In this document: piece after piece, positions 41,232 through 47,680 of the stretch
Position numbering within the stretch: position 1 is the first letter of the stretch
Layout: every line of letters starts with the position of its first letter
Assembly: GCA_017428625.1 (NCBI GenBank)
Contig: JAFRQM010000011.1
Span: forward strand, 1-64,000
Direction of reading: 5' to 3'
DNA length: 64,000 nucleotides
DNA from: Clostridia bacterium
Lineage (GTDB): Bacteria > Bacillota > Clostridia > Oscillospirales > Acutalibacteraceae
Translations under genes and position numbers: made by a program
Notes under the pieces: model-generated
Told to the model about the DNA's origin: nothing
Databases searched by the model: none
Seen by the model: the letters and a program-made list of their open reading frames with translations, nothing else

Positions 41232-41260
41232 TTGACATAGTATTATCCTTTTGTTATAAT
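41232..41260 (+). promoter_or_regulatory. Consensus sigma-A promoter of the tRNA cluster
   Basis: TTGACA (41232-41237) and TATAAT (41255-41260), both perfect, are spaced by 17 bases and lie 12 bases before the first tRNA. Confidence 0.92.
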
Positions 41261-41272
41261 ATCGTTTGCTAT

Positions 41273-41346
41273 GCGGGTGTAGTTCAATGGCAGAATCCCA
41301 GCCTTCCAAGCTGGTTGTGTGGGTTCGATTCCCATCACCCGCTCCA
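41273..41346 (+). tRNA. tRNA-Gly (TCC anticodon)
   Basis: The acceptor stem GCGGGTG pairs with CACCCGC; the anticodon TCC is at 41305-41307; GTTCGATTC forms the T loop; CCA is encoded. It is the first tRNA after a consensus promoter. Confidence 0.97.
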
Positions 41347-41352
41347 ATTTAT

Positions 41353-41429
<77 letters not shown>

Positions 41430-41434
41430 TTTAT

Positions 41435-41512
41435 GGTGGTTATAGCTCAGTTGGTTAGAGTGCCAGGTTGTGGCCCTGGAGGTCGTGGGTTCGAATCCCA
41501 CTAACCACCCCA
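41435..41512 (+). tRNA. tRNA-His (GTG anticodon)
   Basis: The anticodon GTG is at 41470-41472. The gene encodes the extra 5' G (position -1) opposite C73, the identity element of tRNA-His, and the CCA end. Confidence 0.96.
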
Positions 41513-41522
41513 TTTAAAAATT

Positions 41523-41548
41523 ACGCAAGGTTATGCCCTGCGTTTTTT
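41523..41548 (+). terminator. Terminator between tRNA-His and tRNA-Gln
   Basis: ACGCAAGG (41523-41530) pairs with CCCTGCGT (41536-41543) with one mismatch and is followed by six T. tRNA-Gln may be transcribed by read-through. Confidence 0.65.
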
Positions 41549-41558
41549 ATTTATATAT

Positions 41559-41633
41559 TGGGGTGTCGCCAAGCGGTAAGGCAAAGGACTTTGACTCCTT
41601 CATTCGTGCGTTCGAATCGCGCCACCCCAGCCA
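41559..41633 (+). tRNA. tRNA-Gln (TTG anticodon)
   Basis: The acceptor stem TGGGGTG pairs with CACCCCA; the anticodon TTG is at 41591-41593; GTTCGAATC forms the T loop; CCA is encoded. Confidence 0.97.
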
Positions 41634-41636
41634 AAA

Positions 41637-41668
41637 AAAGAGTATGCTTTGGCATGCTCTTTATTTTT
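41637..41668 (+). terminator. Terminator of the tRNA cluster
   Basis: AAAGAGTATGC (41637-41647) and GCATGCTCTTT (41652-41662), with one G-U pair and loop TTTG, are followed by ATTTTT. Confidence 0.85.
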
Positions 41669-41679
41669 CAACTGAATTT

Positions 41680-41698
41680 GCCCCGTCTGAGACGGGGC
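41680..41698 (-). terminator. GC-rich hairpin behind the orphan gene
   Basis: GCCCCGTC (41680-41687) and GACGGGGC (41691-41698) form a perfect 8-bp stem with a three-base loop, seven bases past the stop of the minus-strand gene. The T tract on that strand is poor (AAATT), so termination may be partial. Confidence 0.55.
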
Positions 41699-41704
41699 AG
41701 AATT

Positions 41705-42373
41705 TTAAAGTAAATATATTCCTGTTTTTAAAACAGCATATTCAGATTCACCCGAGCGGAAATAAGATTTGATTTCTTCATTAAATACACGATAATCTTC
41801 TACTTTATAATTTCCGAGAGTAATTGACCTTATTTTATAAGAATACTCGTTGCATATATAAAGTTTATTATTATATATTTTCAAATCAACCGGATGTGTA
41901 AAAGATTTATAAGTCGGACCGCCAATGCGCAATTCTATTCTGTTATGTTCAATTGAATAATTAATTACAGCGTTTGCGTCGGGAACTGTCAACCAAACGT
42001 CTCTTCCGTATGCAACAGGAGAACACGCCGGAGCGTCCTGATAAAACAGTTCATCAACATCAGTAAGTTTGCCGTCGCGGACTATTTTATAACTCCCGTC
42101 AGGATATACAGCTAAAAGCGAGCCGTCAAATAATGTTGTTACTTTACAAGTTGCAAAATCACCGAGTTGAGAAGCTATATTTCTTCCGTCAGGACCGAAT
42201 TTTTCATCAATATATTCAAAAACATCTGATTGAAAAATTTTTTCTTCATCTTGTTTATATCTGTGAAATACGCCGGATTGTTCTCCGTTTGAATTTTTTT
42301 CTCTTGCAAGATATATAAAACCGTTGTCTGTAGGAAAAATATCTATCAGATCGGCTTTGATTATTTTTCTCAA
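41705..42373 (-). CDS. Hypothetical protein, possible beta-propeller fragment, encoded directly behind 6S RNA
   Basis: A 222-residue soluble protein that I do not recognise. It begins MRKIIKADLIDIFPTDNGF and shows repeated short strands with aromatic and glycine turns (LFDGSLLAVYPDGSYKIV, HPVDLKIYNNKLYICNEY), as in beta-propeller or NHL-like folds. It has no signal peptide or catalytic motif. The start is TTG (42371-42373) with GGAGG 9 bases ahead. That ribosome site lies only a few bases past the 3' end of the 6S RNA, so the gene is probably expressed by read-through of the 6S transcript. Confidence 0.6.
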   Translation of the reverse strand: MRKIIKADLIDIFPTDNGFIYLAREKNSNGEQSGVFHRYKQDEEKIFQSDVFEYIDEKFGPDGRNIASQLGDFATCKVTTLFDGSLLAVYPDGSYKIVRDGKLTDVDELFYQDAPACSPVAYGRDVWLTVPDANAVINYSIEHNRIELRIGGPTYKSFTHPVDLKIYNNKLYICNEYSYKIRSITLGNYKVEDYRVFNEEIKSYFRSGESEYAVLKTGIYLL

Positions 42374-42387
42374 AACAGTTTCCTCCG

Positions 42388-42572
42388 AAAAATCGCCCCG
42401 CCAAGCCGATGCGGTGCCTGTAACCTGCTCTCTTGCAGGTGGGTGCCTCCCGGTGATTTCGCGCTCCCTTCGTCCGTTAAACGGGAGGTCTGCAGTCCGG
42501 CACCGGAGTCCGGCTCCCTATTATTACGTGTTGGGTTACATTGTTTCCGCATTTCTCGCACAAGGCAGGGTT
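42388..42572 (-). ncRNA. ssrS: 6S RNA (SsrS)
   Basis: On the minus strand a 185-base segment has 6S features. Its ends pair as CCCTGCC with GGCGGGG, and ATGCGG with CCGCAT, giving a long closing stem. GCAGGTTACAGGCACCGCA near the 3' side resembles the conserved GGTTACAG...GCGGC part of 6S RNA. CCGGTG/CACCGG and CTCCC/GGGAG form an upper arm, and an A/T-rich open region lies between. The 3' end is followed by ATTTTT. 6S RNA binds RNA polymerase holoenzyme and mimics an open promoter. It lies 18 bases behind DUF1292 on the same strand. Confidence 0.75.
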
Positions 42573-42590
42573 TTTATTGAATTGATAATT

Positions 42591-42896
42591 CTATTCTTCC
42601 GTTTCGTCTTCAAATTCAAAAATGTCAGAAAGTCTTTCTTCAAAAATCTGACCTATTTCTTCAAATTCATCCTCATCCTCAATAGGTTCAAGATATGTTT
42701 CACCTTTTTCTTCAATTACTCTTAAAATAATGAGTTCTCCGTCATCTTCAAGAATCTGTTTTTTATCGTCATAAAGCGGCAGAAGAGCAACATATCTGCC
42801 GTCGTCTGTTTCGATTCTGTCAAGTTCTTCAAATATATGTTCTTTGCCTTCTTCATCAACAACACTGACTATATCGGGATTATATTCATCTTCCAT
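42591..42896 (-). CDS. DUF1292 (YrzB-like) protein
   Basis: A 101-residue very acidic protein. VSVVDEEGKEHIFEELDRIE and YVALLPLYDD are the DUF1292 pattern, and the C terminus is rich in Glu and Asp. The family is widespread in Firmicutes, commonly beside the alanyl-tRNA synthetase, ruvX and mltG genes; function is not known. It has a consensus promoter and is followed by the 6S RNA, with which it may share a transcript. Confidence 0.88.
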   Translation of the reverse strand: MEDEYNPDIVSVVDEEGKEHIFEELDRIETDDGRYVALLPLYDDKKQILEDDGELIILRVIEEKGETYLEPIEDEDEFEEIGQIFEERLSDIFEFEDETEE

Positions 42897-42928
42897 AACA
42901 TATAAATCCTTTCGCTTTTTTCAATTAT

Positions 42929-42957
42929 ATTTTAACCTTTTTGGCAGATTTAGTCAA
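42929..42957 (-). promoter_or_regulatory. Sigma-A promoter of DUF1292
   Basis: On the minus strand TTGACT (42952-42957) and TAAAAT (42929-42934) are spaced by 17 bases, about 33 bases ahead of the start codon. Confidence 0.7.
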
Positions 42958-42988
42958 TGATAATTGAGAATTTTTAATAAATGATTTG

Positions 42989-43016
42989 TTGACATATTTA
43001 AACTTTCATTTATAAT
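42989..43016 (+). promoter_or_regulatory. Sigma-A promoter of the glycerol-1-phosphate dehydrogenase operon
   Basis: TTGACA (42989-42994) and TATAAT (43011-43016), both perfect, are spaced by 16 bases, about 30 bases before the ATG. Confidence 0.85.
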
Positions 43017-43045
43017 TTATTTATCAAAATATAAAAGGTGTTTTT

Positions 43046-44410
43046 ATGAAGAATTACAGTGTTGAAAGTCTGATTGCAAAAGGTTCGTTTACCTGTGAGT
43101 GCGGCAAAACTCATTCCGCTCATCTGAAGTATGCTCTTATCTGCGAAAAAGCTGTTGAGAAACTGTCGCAATACATTGAAAAACTGGGTGGCTCCAAAGC
43201 ATATGTGCTTGCGGATGAAAACACTGTCAAGGCAGGCAAGGCAGCGTTAGATAATCTTGAACAAAGCGGAATTGATTACTGTATATACATTTATGAATCA
43301 GGCATTGAACCAGATGACAAAACCGTCGGCAGGGCGTTTCTTAATTTTGATTACTCCTGTGACATTGTTTTCGGAATTGGTTCGGGCGTCATTAATGATA
43401 TTTGCAAAATTGTTTCACGCACAGCAAATCTGCCTTATATAATATTTGCGACTGCACCGTCGATGGACGGTTTCGCATCTTCAACTTCCTCAGTAATTCG
43501 AGACGGTCTGAAAGTTTCAGTTGACAGCAAATGCCCCGATGTGGTTATAGGTGACCTTGATATTTTATGCAAAGCTCCAAAGATTATGGCTGCTGCGGGT
43601 CTTGGCGATATGCTTGCAAAATATATCAGTATATGCGAGTGGAAAATCGGCAGCATTGTCACCGGAGAATATTACTGTGAAGAGGTTGCAGATATTATCA
43701 GATTTGCGCTCGGCAAATGTGTTGAGAACGCAGATAAAATTCTTTCAGGCAATAAAGAAGCTGTTAAAAGCGTAATGGAAGGACTTGTTATTTCAGGAAT
43801 TGCCGCCGATTATGCCGGCGTAAGCAGACCCGTTTCGGGCGTTGAACACTATTTTTCGCATATATGGGATATGCGCGCTGTTGAGTTCGGAACACCTGCT
43901 AACCTTCACGGAATACAGTGCGGCATCGGCACTCTTCTTGCTGTCAGATGTTATGAACTATTAAAAGATTTCAGACCTGACAAAGATTATGCTTTAAGTC
44001 AGTTTGTTAATTATAATAAAGAATCTTGGCTTCATAAAATATCAGAATATCTCGGCTCTGCCGGGGATGTAATGATTAAAAACGCCGTTAAAAGTAAGCT
44101 TTATAACCCCGAATATTTTATAAAAAGACTAGATAACATCTGTAATAACTGGAATAATATTATTGATACTGTAAATGTAGAACTTCCATCATCCGATTAT
44201 ATTTCAGAAATTCTGAAAATTACAGACGCTCCTGTTACAAGCGATGAAATAGGAATTGACTCCGGAACAAACGCGCTGACTTTCAAAATGACTAAAGACA
44301 TAAGAGATAAATACATTCTTTCGGCATTGCTTTTTGATATGGGCGTTCTTGATAATTTTGCCGATAAAGCATATAATAATAAAATAATCATTAAGGAGGT
44401 CGGCTTATGA
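43046..44410 (+). CDS. sn-glycerol-1-phosphate dehydrogenase (AraM/EgsA family)
   Basis: A 454-residue NAD(P)-dependent alcohol dehydrogenase of the iron/nickel group. GIGSGVINDICK binds the dinucleotide, and the metal ligands are in AAGLGDMLAKY, VEHYFSHIWD and NLHGIQCGIG. Bacterial members reduce dihydroxyacetone phosphate to sn-glycerol 1-phosphate, the stereoisomer otherwise typical of archaeal lipids. The C-terminal 110 residues extend beyond the classical core. The stop overlaps the start of a SecB-like gene by four bases. A ceramidase-like gene follows, so the product may enter a lipid or surface-polymer pathway. Confidence 0.85.
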   Translation: MKNYSVESLIAKGSFTCECGKTHSAHLKYALICEKAVEKLSQYIEKLGGSKAYVLADENTVKAGKAALDNLEQSGIDYCIYIYESGIEPDDKTVGRAFLNFDYSCDIVFGIGSGVINDICKIVSRTANLPYIIFATAPSMDGFASSTSSVIRDGLKVSVDSKCPDVVIGDLDILCKAPKIMAAAGLGDMLAKYISICEWKIGSIVTGEYYCEEVADIIRFALGKCVENADKILSGNKEAVKSVMEGLVISGIAADYAGVSRPVSGVEHYFSHIWDMRAVEFGTPANLHGIQCGIGTLLAVRCYELLKDFRPDKDYALSQFVNYNKESWLHKISEYLGSAGDVMIKNAVKSKLYNPEYFIKRLDNICNNWNNIIDTVNVELPSSDYISEILKITDAPVTSDEIGIDSGTNALTFKMTKDIRDKYILSALLFDMGVLDNFADKAYNNKIIIKEVGL

Positions 44411-44844
44411 GCGCTATTAACCTTAAGGCATACAGAGCAAAGGAAATAAATTTTGTAAACAAGGTCGAAAACGGCACAAAAATCGAATTTGAAAACAAGT
44501 TTTCATACAATGTAAATTACTCAAAGCAGAACATCTGCAAGGGCGAAATGAATGTCAGCGCAATTTCAAAACAATTCCCAGAAAAATTTTTTGTCAAAAT
44601 CGTAATTGAAGGGTTGTTTGATTATGACCCCACAGTTCCGAAAGAGAAAATACATGTTGAATCATTTAAACAACTCTTTCCATACGCCAAAGCGCTTGTT
44701 TCAAGTGTTACTGCAAATGCGGGCATACCCGCGCTGTTTATTCCTGCTATTGACATAGAAAAATCAAGCATTTATAAATTTGATGTCAATAAAAACGGGT
44801 TTATGCCTCCGAGAAATCCCGGTGACAATGAGGATGACGGCTGA
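44407..44844 (+). CDS. SecB-like chaperone-fold protein
   Basis: A 145-residue protein. LFPYAKALVSSVTANAGIP followed by ALFIPAIDIEKSSIYKF is the pattern of the SecB core strand and helix. SecB-like proteins occur in toxin-antitoxin-chaperone systems and as stand-alone genes in Clostridia; no toxin or antitoxin lies next to it here. The C terminus is a short acidic tail (NPGDNEDDG). It overlaps the dehydrogenase gene by four bases, with the ceramidase-like gene 9 bases ahead. Confidence 0.65.
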   Translation: MSAINLKAYRAKEINFVNKVENGTKIEFENKFSYNVNYSKQNICKGEMNVSAISKQFPEKFFVKIVIEGLFDYDPTVPKEKIHVESFKQLFPYAKALVSSVTANAGIPALFIPAIDIEKSSIYKFDVNKNGFMPPRNPGDNEDDG

Positions 44845-44853
44845 GGTGAAAAA

Positions 44854-46284
44854 ATGAAATTACTTGACACCGCTTCAAAAACAATAAATATAATAAGTGA
44901 AAAACAGGCGCTTAAAACCGCGGGAAAAATGCCTGAATTTATATCCGAACAAAATGATTATATTCTGGAAGGCACCGGATTCCAATGTGGATTTGCAGGG
45001 ACACAAATTATGCCCGATGACATTGATACCTCATCATACTGGGTTGCAGGTTTTAAAACCGGCAATAAAGTCGGCGGTGTCATTGACCCGCTTACGGTAA
45101 ATGTAATGTGGCTTGATTGCGGAAAAAACGAGGGTATTGTATTTATCAGTGCTGACCTTATCGGTCTTACGGGCTATGATGTCAGTCAGATTAGAGGTCA
45201 GCTCGGTGATTTTCGAGTCGGAACCGGCTGTAAAGAAATAATTATCTCCTGCACTCACACTCACGCGGGAATAGACACAGTCGGCTACTGGGGCAGGCTT
45301 CCGTCAACCGGAAAAAACAAAGAGTTTATGCTTCAGCTTACCGCAACAATAAAACTGCTGTGCTACTACGCTTACAATTCAAGAAAAAAGGGAAGACTTT
45401 ATTCCGGCTTTATCAATGTGCCTGAACTTGTCGTTGACGGCAGAGAGCCCTGCTTTTTTGACGACAGACTTACAAGACTGCGCTTTGTTCCCGATGACGG
45501 CGGAAATGAAACCTGGTATCTCAATTATTGCGCACACCCGAACACACTCGGTAAAAATAATAACCTTGTGAGCGCCGATTACCCTTGCTATATCAGAAAA
45601 AGAATCAAAGAATCAATAAACGCTGACATCCTTTTCAGCGTCGGAGCCACTGCCTCAATCAGCATTAAAAACATTGTTTCCGACCCGCTTGAAAACACAA
45701 TTAAAGCCGGAGTACTTCTGGGTGAAAAGGCTCTTGAAATCAACAACGACAAGGAGCTTGAACCAAAACTGCTTTTTTCGCAGAAGTTTTATTCAGCTCC
45801 TGTTGACAACACCGTTCTTTACCTTATGAAACTGTTTAATGTTGTCAACGCAAAGGTTGTCAAATCTAAATCTTCACTCGGCGTCGGTCTGCTTTGCGAA
45901 ATTGATTATATCAGAGCAGGTGATTTTTCTGTTCTCACTGTTCCGGGAGAGATTTTTCCTGAACTTGTTTATCCCGGTCATTTTTTAAATGAGGAAAACT
46001 CCTCAACGGGCGACCCGTCATCTGTAAATCCGAAGACTCTTTCTGAAATCGCCGGTGATAAAAATATTGTTATATTTGGCGTTACAAACGATATGACGGG
46101 CTATATTGTTCCGCCAAATGATTTTATTCTCAATATTTCTCAACCTTATCTCAGCACTGTTCGAGACAGGTTTGGCCATAACCATTACAATGAAACAAAC
46201 TCTCTCGGCCCGAACGCGGCATATGCTCTTGCAAAAGCGTTCAGACAGCAGATTGAAAAACTTAAGAATAAAAATTTAATTTGA
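44854..46284 (+). CDS. Neutral/alkaline ceramidase N-terminal domain-like hydrolase
   Basis: A 476-residue protein with no signal peptide. It begins the domain at FQCGFAGTQIMPDDIDTSS. IISCTHTHAGIDTVGYWG and WYLNYCAHPNTLG carry the histidines that bind zinc in neutral ceramidases, and SADYPCYIRKRI follows. True ceramidases hydrolyse the amide of ceramide; many bacterial relatives lack the C-terminal domain, as here, and may act on other amides. The neighbouring lipid-related dehydrogenase may indicate a lipid or polyol substrate. Enzyme specificity is unknown. Confidence 0.7.
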   Translation: MKLLDTASKTINIISEKQALKTAGKMPEFISEQNDYILEGTGFQCGFAGTQIMPDDIDTSSYWVAGFKTGNKVGGVIDPLTVNVMWLDCGKNEGIVFISADLIGLTGYDVSQIRGQLGDFRVGTGCKEIIISCTHTHAGIDTVGYWGRLPSTGKNKEFMLQLTATIKLLCYYAYNSRKKGRLYSGFINVPELVVDGREPCFFDDRLTRLRFVPDDGGNETWYLNYCAHPNTLGKNNNLVSADYPCYIRKRIKESINADILFSVGATASISIKNIVSDPLENTIKAGVLLGEKALEINNDKELEPKLLFSQKFYSAPVDNTVLYLMKLFNVVNAKVVKSKSSLGVGLLCEIDYIRAGDFSVLTVPGEIFPELVYPGHFLNEENSSTGDPSSVNPKTLSEIAGDKNIVIFGVTNDMTGYIVPPNDFILNISQPYLSTVRDRFGHNHYNETNSLGPNAAYALAKAFRQQIEKLKNKNLI

Positions 46285-46297
46285 AAGGAATATAAAA

Positions 46298-46831
46298 ATG
46301 GGAAATATCTGGCATGACATAAGCCCGAAGAGAATTGCTCCGGATGATTTTATTGCGGTAATCGAAATACCGAAGGGGAGTAAGAAAAAATATGAACTTG
46401 ATAAAGAGACAGGACATATTATACTTGACAGAATTCTATATACAGCAACTCATTATCCCGCAAATTACGGTTTGATTCCGCGCACTCTCGGTGATGACGG
46501 CGACCCTCTTGATGTTATGGTGGTTTGCAGTGAAATGCTTGAGACTATGACCCTTGTCAGGTGCTACCCGATCGGAGTAATCACAATGATTGACCAGGGA
46601 AAAAATGATGAAAAAATCATAACCATCCCTTTCAATGATCCCACTTACAATTCATATCGCGACATTTCCGAACTGCCTCACCATATTTTTGATGAAATGC
46701 AGCACTTTTTTACGGTTTATAAAAACCTTGAAGGCAAGGAAACTGCAGTTGATGATGTAAAAAACAGACAGACTGCTCTTAGCATTATTGAAAAAGGTAT
46801 AGATCAGTATATAGAAAATTATTGCCGCTGA
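46298..46831 (+). CDS. ppa: Inorganic diphosphatase (family I)
   Basis: A 177-residue enzyme that splits pyrophosphate. EIPKGSKKKYELDKETG, YPANYGLIPRTLGDDGDPLDVMV and KNLEGKETAVDD are family signatures with the metal-binding aspartates (DGDPLD). The length is normal for prokaryotes. It is the last gene of the operon that starts with glycerol-1-phosphate dehydrogenase and is followed by a strong terminator. Confidence 0.95.
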   Translation: MGNIWHDISPKRIAPDDFIAVIEIPKGSKKKYELDKETGHIILDRILYTATHYPANYGLIPRTLGDDGDPLDVMVVCSEMLETMTLVRCYPIGVITMIDQGKNDEKIITIPFNDPTYNSYRDISELPHHIFDEMQHFFTVYKNLEGKETAVDDVKNRQTALSIIEKGIDQYIENYCR

Positions 46832-46838
46832 TACGACT

Positions 46839-46879
46839 AAAGCAACTACATCTTGTGCAAAGGTGTAGTTGCTTTGTTT
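46839..46879 (+). terminator. Terminator behind ppa
   Basis: AAAGCAACTACA (46839-46850) pairs perfectly with TGTAGTTGCTTT (46864-46875); the T tract is short and interrupted. Confidence 0.8.
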
Positions 46880-46947
46880 GTTAATAATCAACAAATAGAT
46901 TTAATAATTTTATAAATAAATTTATATATTAATTTTATAAAATCTAA

Positions 46948-46977
46948 TTGACTGAATAACTTGTTTTGTGTTAAAAT
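46948..46977 (+). promoter_or_regulatory. Promoter of the purine operon
   Basis: TTGACT (46948-46953) and TAAAAT (46972-46977) are spaced by 18 bases, about 40 bases before purE. The 5' leader is too short for a guanine riboswitch, and no PurR-type box is seen. Confidence 0.65.
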
Positions 46978-47016
46978 TTTTAATAGAAAAACTGCTGAAA
47001 AAAAGAGGTGTGTTTA

Positions 47017-47508
47017 ATGAAAAAAATAGCGGTAATTATGGGCAGTGACAGCGACATGCCCGTTGTTCAAAAAGCTATTGATGTTCTTGACGAATACGGA
47101 GTTCCTTACGAAGTTCATGTTTATTCCGCTCACAGAACGCCGGAACAATCAAGAGAGTTTTCTTTAAACGCGCGTCAAAATGGTTTTGGCGCAATAATTG
47201 CAGCGGCAGGTAAGGCTGCACATTTGGCAGGTGCTCTTGCAGCAAATACAACTCTTCCTGTTATCGGCATTCCGGTCAAGTCATCAACGCTTGACGGTCT
47301 TGACGCTCTTCTTTCAACTGTTCAGATGCCGTCCGGCATTCCTGTTGCAACAGTCACGATAGACGGGGCTGCAAACGCTGCGCTGCTCGCGATTCAGATT
47401 TTATCTGTCAGCGATGCTGAACTTGCTGCAAGGCTTGACCGTTCAAGAGTTTCCGCATCAATGAAAGTTCTTGAAAAAGATAAAGCTATTTCCGAAAAGT
47501 TTTCCTGA
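47017..47508 (+). CDS. purE: N5-carboxyaminoimidazole ribonucleotide mutase
   Basis: A 163-residue enzyme of IMP synthesis that forms CAIR. VIMGSDSDMPVVQKAI, VYSAHRTPEQSREF, AAAGKAAHLAGALAANT and GIPVATVTIDGAANAALLA are the class I or II PurE signatures. The start ATG 47017 follows AGAGGTG by 7 bases; an in-frame GTG at 47008 lies within that site. It is the first gene of the purine operon and is followed by a leader peptide gene and terminator. No purK is present nearby, so a class II PurE that uses CO2 directly is possible. Confidence 0.95.
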   Translation: MKKIAVIMGSDSDMPVVQKAIDVLDEYGVPYEVHVYSAHRTPEQSREFSLNARQNGFGAIIAAAGKAAHLAGALAANTTLPVIGIPVKSSTLDGLDALLSTVQMPSGIPVATVTIDGAANAALLAIQILSVSDAELAARLDRSRVSASMKVLEKDKAISEKFS

Positions 47509-47531
47509 AATACATTTGTGAGGTGGTTATA

Positions 47532-47633
47532 ATGAGCAGATTTGTTTCTGATGTTTTAATTCTTTGTAACAGTGCGCTCATTTGCGCCTCCACGCACAAA
47601 AGTGTCAATTATCAGGCTGGTTATTCTGCTTAA
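47532..47633 (+). CDS. 33-residue leader peptide between purE and purF-like gene
   Basis: A short frame MSRFVSDVLILCNSALICAS, then THKSVNYQAGYSA and stop. Its GTGAGGTGG ribosome site, 5 bases before ATG, is strong. Its TAA stop (47631-47633) lies in the apical loop of a terminator hairpin. No run of a single amino acid codon is present, so classical starvation-type attenuation is not obvious. The position argues that translation affects the terminator. No homologue is known to me. Confidence 0.5.
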   Translation: MSRFVSDVLILCNSALICASTHKSVNYQAGYSA

Positions 47634-47661
47634 AAGCAGATGTAATCAGCCTTTTACTTTA
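47614..47661 (+). terminator. Attenuator-like terminator inside the purine operon
   Basis: AGGCTGGTTA (47614-47623) pairs with TAATCAGCCT (47643-47652, one G-U pair), and TCTGC (47625-47629) with GCAGA (47636-47640), loop TTAAAA. A T-rich tract (TTTTACTTTATTT) follows. It separates purE from the remaining purine genes. The stop codon of the leader peptide is within the loop. Confidence 0.75.
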
Positions 47662-47680
47662 TTTACCGGAGGTTTTTATT

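Noticed and set aside
42370-42572. SRP RNA or RNase P RNA instead of 6S RNA
   Set aside because: The GGAAGCAGCC tetraloop region of SRP RNA and the conserved RNase P core (GAGGAAAGTCC) are absent; size and end pairing fit 6S RNA.
46880-47016. Guanine riboswitch or PurR box ahead of purE
   Set aside because: The transcript leader is only about 30-40 bases, and no matching motif is seen.
47582-47680. Longer purF-like protein starting upstream (MRLHAQKCQ...)
   Set aside because: The extension runs through the terminator hairpin; the strong GGAGG site belongs to ATG 47681. The extension does contain a cysteine, but it could not become the N-terminal nucleophile without precise cleavage before the MGGFFG start, which lacks cysteine itself.
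47509-47680. ZTP (pfl), guanine or PRPP riboswitch between purE and purF-like
   Set aside because: None of the conserved aptamer sequences, such as the ZTP GGG-CGTGACTGGCG segment, could be found; the hairpin is a plain terminator with a translated leader.
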